In this document: in pieces, positions 13,523 through 14,252 of the stretch
How the letters are laid out: each line of letters begins with the position of its first letter
How positions within the stretch are numbered: position 1 is the first letter of the stretch
Origin: an uncultured Pseudomonadota bacterium
GTDB taxonomy: Bacteria; Pseudomonadota; Gammaproteobacteria; Burkholderiales; SG8-39
Assembly (NCBI GenBank): GCA_903895005.1
Contig: CAITSH010000245.1
Location: 1-14,252 of the forward strand
Direction of reading: 5' to 3'
Length of the DNA: 14,252 bases
Made by a program: the position numbers and the translations under genes
The notes under the pieces: generated by a model
What the model saw: the letters and a program-made list of their open reading frames with translations, nothing else
What the model was told of the DNA's origin: nothing
Database searches by the model: none

Positions 13523-14252
13523 ATGATCCGTTTTCGCACATTCCAGACCCGCGTCGTTTTTTTCTTCCTGGGCCTGTTGTCCCTGGTTCAGCTGGTGGTC
13601 TTCCTTACAGTGGACATCACTAACGCGCGGTATGCGAAGCGCCAAATCGAGGTTGCGCTGGAGCTTGGTGTGGTCGGATTCAACCGCCTCATCGAAATCC
13701 GGACCGAGCAGTTGTCGCAGTCGATGCGTATTCTCGCTGCGGAGGCTTCATTTCGTGCAGAGCTTGGCCGGTCCGATGATGCCCGCCTGAAAGACATGCT
13801 GCAGGCTTTTCGTGAGCGGGTGCGCGCCGACAAGCTGATGCTCGTCGGCCCGTTGAAGGGTGCCTCTTCTGATGCGCTAGATTCTCGGGTCTCGGATAAT
13901 TCTGCCGAGCTCCGCGCGGTAATCAAGAGCGCAGAAAAGGGCGAACGCGCATGGGCAATCGTGACGCTGGAGGGCATCACTTATCAGGTGCTGGTTCACC
14001 CTGTGCAGGGGAACGGGCGAATGTCCTGGTTGGTCGCCGGGCTAAAGGTGAGCGACGAGTTCGCCCGTGAGCTTGGCCAGTTCACAAAGCTCGACGTTTC
14101 CTTTGTTCGTCCTGCGACTGACGGCCGATCGCAAGTGCTGGCCTCGTCGCTTTCGCCCTCCCAGCGCACCGGCCTCGCCACCGTTTTTCATGCCATCGCC
14201 GCCGGTGGCGACCGGATTGTCGAGCTCGGATTCAGCGGCGAGGATTATCTGA
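13523..14252 (+). CDS. Membrane sensor with dCache-like periplasmic domain, 5' part only
   Basis: The frame is open from the ATG at 13523 to the window end (243 residues); an in-frame TAG at 13505 excludes earlier starts. A membrane helix (about residues 11-31: VVFFFLGLLSLVQLVVFLTV) is followed by a helical segment QIEVALELGVVGFNRLIEIRTEQLSQSMRILAAE. A periplasmic domain of dCache_3 style comes next, with YQVLVHPVQG, SWLVAGLKVSDEFARELGQFTKLDVSFV and, later, a second subdomain. In betaproteobacteria this N-terminus usually precedes HAMP and GGDEF/EAL domains (c-di-GMP turnover) or a histidine kinase, but the output domain lies beyond the window and cannot be confirmed. The ribosome binding site is weak (CGGAA). 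Three inverted repeats lie upstream. Confidence 0.75.
   Translation, partial: MIRFRTFQTRVVFFFLGLLSLVQLVVFLTVDITNARYAKRQIEVALELGVVGFNRLIEIRTEQLSQSMRILAAEASFRAELGRSDDARLKDMLQAFRERVRADKLMLVGPLKGASSDALDSRVSDNSAELRAVIKSAEKGERAWAIVTLEGITYQVLVHPVQGNGRMSWLVAGLKVSDEFARELGQFTKLDVSFVRPATDGRSQVLASSLSPSQRTGLATVFHAIAAGGDRIVELGFSGEDYL

Noticed and set aside
1..14252. Mobile elements, CRISPR arrays, tRNA or defence systems
   Set aside because: I saw no transposase or integrase motifs, no regularly spaced repeats, no tRNA-like cloverleaf, and no known defence-gene signatures. This was by eye only.

Overview
The window looks like a chromosomal segment of a betaproteobacterium, probably Burkholderiales or a close relative. 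Evidence: GC content in the high fifties to low sixties over most of the window, the tsaB-rimI-udg gene order, a lemA plus two TPM-domain gene block, and a protein style close to that group in ArgD, the udg product and the sensor protein. The genus cannot be named from the sequence. No tRNA, rRNA, CRISPR array, insertion sequence or integrase was found.

Left end (1-1307): the 3' part of a TylF-type O-methyltransferase gene (about 44% GC) and a second SAM-dependent methyltransferase on the other strand. Both are AT-richer than the rest and look like the edge of a glycan or surface-polysaccharide locus. Positions 1496-4529 hold a small exported DUF4124-like protein, an M81/MlrC-like protein that lacks most of the family's metal-site histidines, and, divergent from it, a JmjC-type cupin oxygenase.

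Centre (4536-9158): the phenylacetate-catabolism pair paaG-paaI (minus strand, overlapping), then a 341-base intergenic region, then an argD-type aminotransferase. The intergenic region has a good sigma-70 promoter and a near-perfect intrinsic terminator with no plus-strand gene between them, so it probably encodes a small RNA of about 130 nt or an argD leader. After argD, tail to tail, lies a minus-strand pair: a tartrate/D-malate-type dehydrogenase followed by a TauE/SafE family permease.

Right part (9314-14252): the plus-strand housekeeping operon tsaB-rimI-udg (tRNA t6A synthesis, ribosomal protein S18 acetylation, family 4 uracil-DNA glycosylase), then a lemA-TPM-TPM envelope block. A gap with three successive inverted repeats follows. 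The last gene is the 5' part of a membrane sensor with a dCache-like periplasmic domain, probably a c-di-GMP or histidine-kinase signalling protein, cut by the window edge.

Most genes are ordinary. The observations most worth checking are the putative RNA at 5907-6036, the histidine-depleted M81 protein, and the inverted repeat that crosses the stop codon at 13331.
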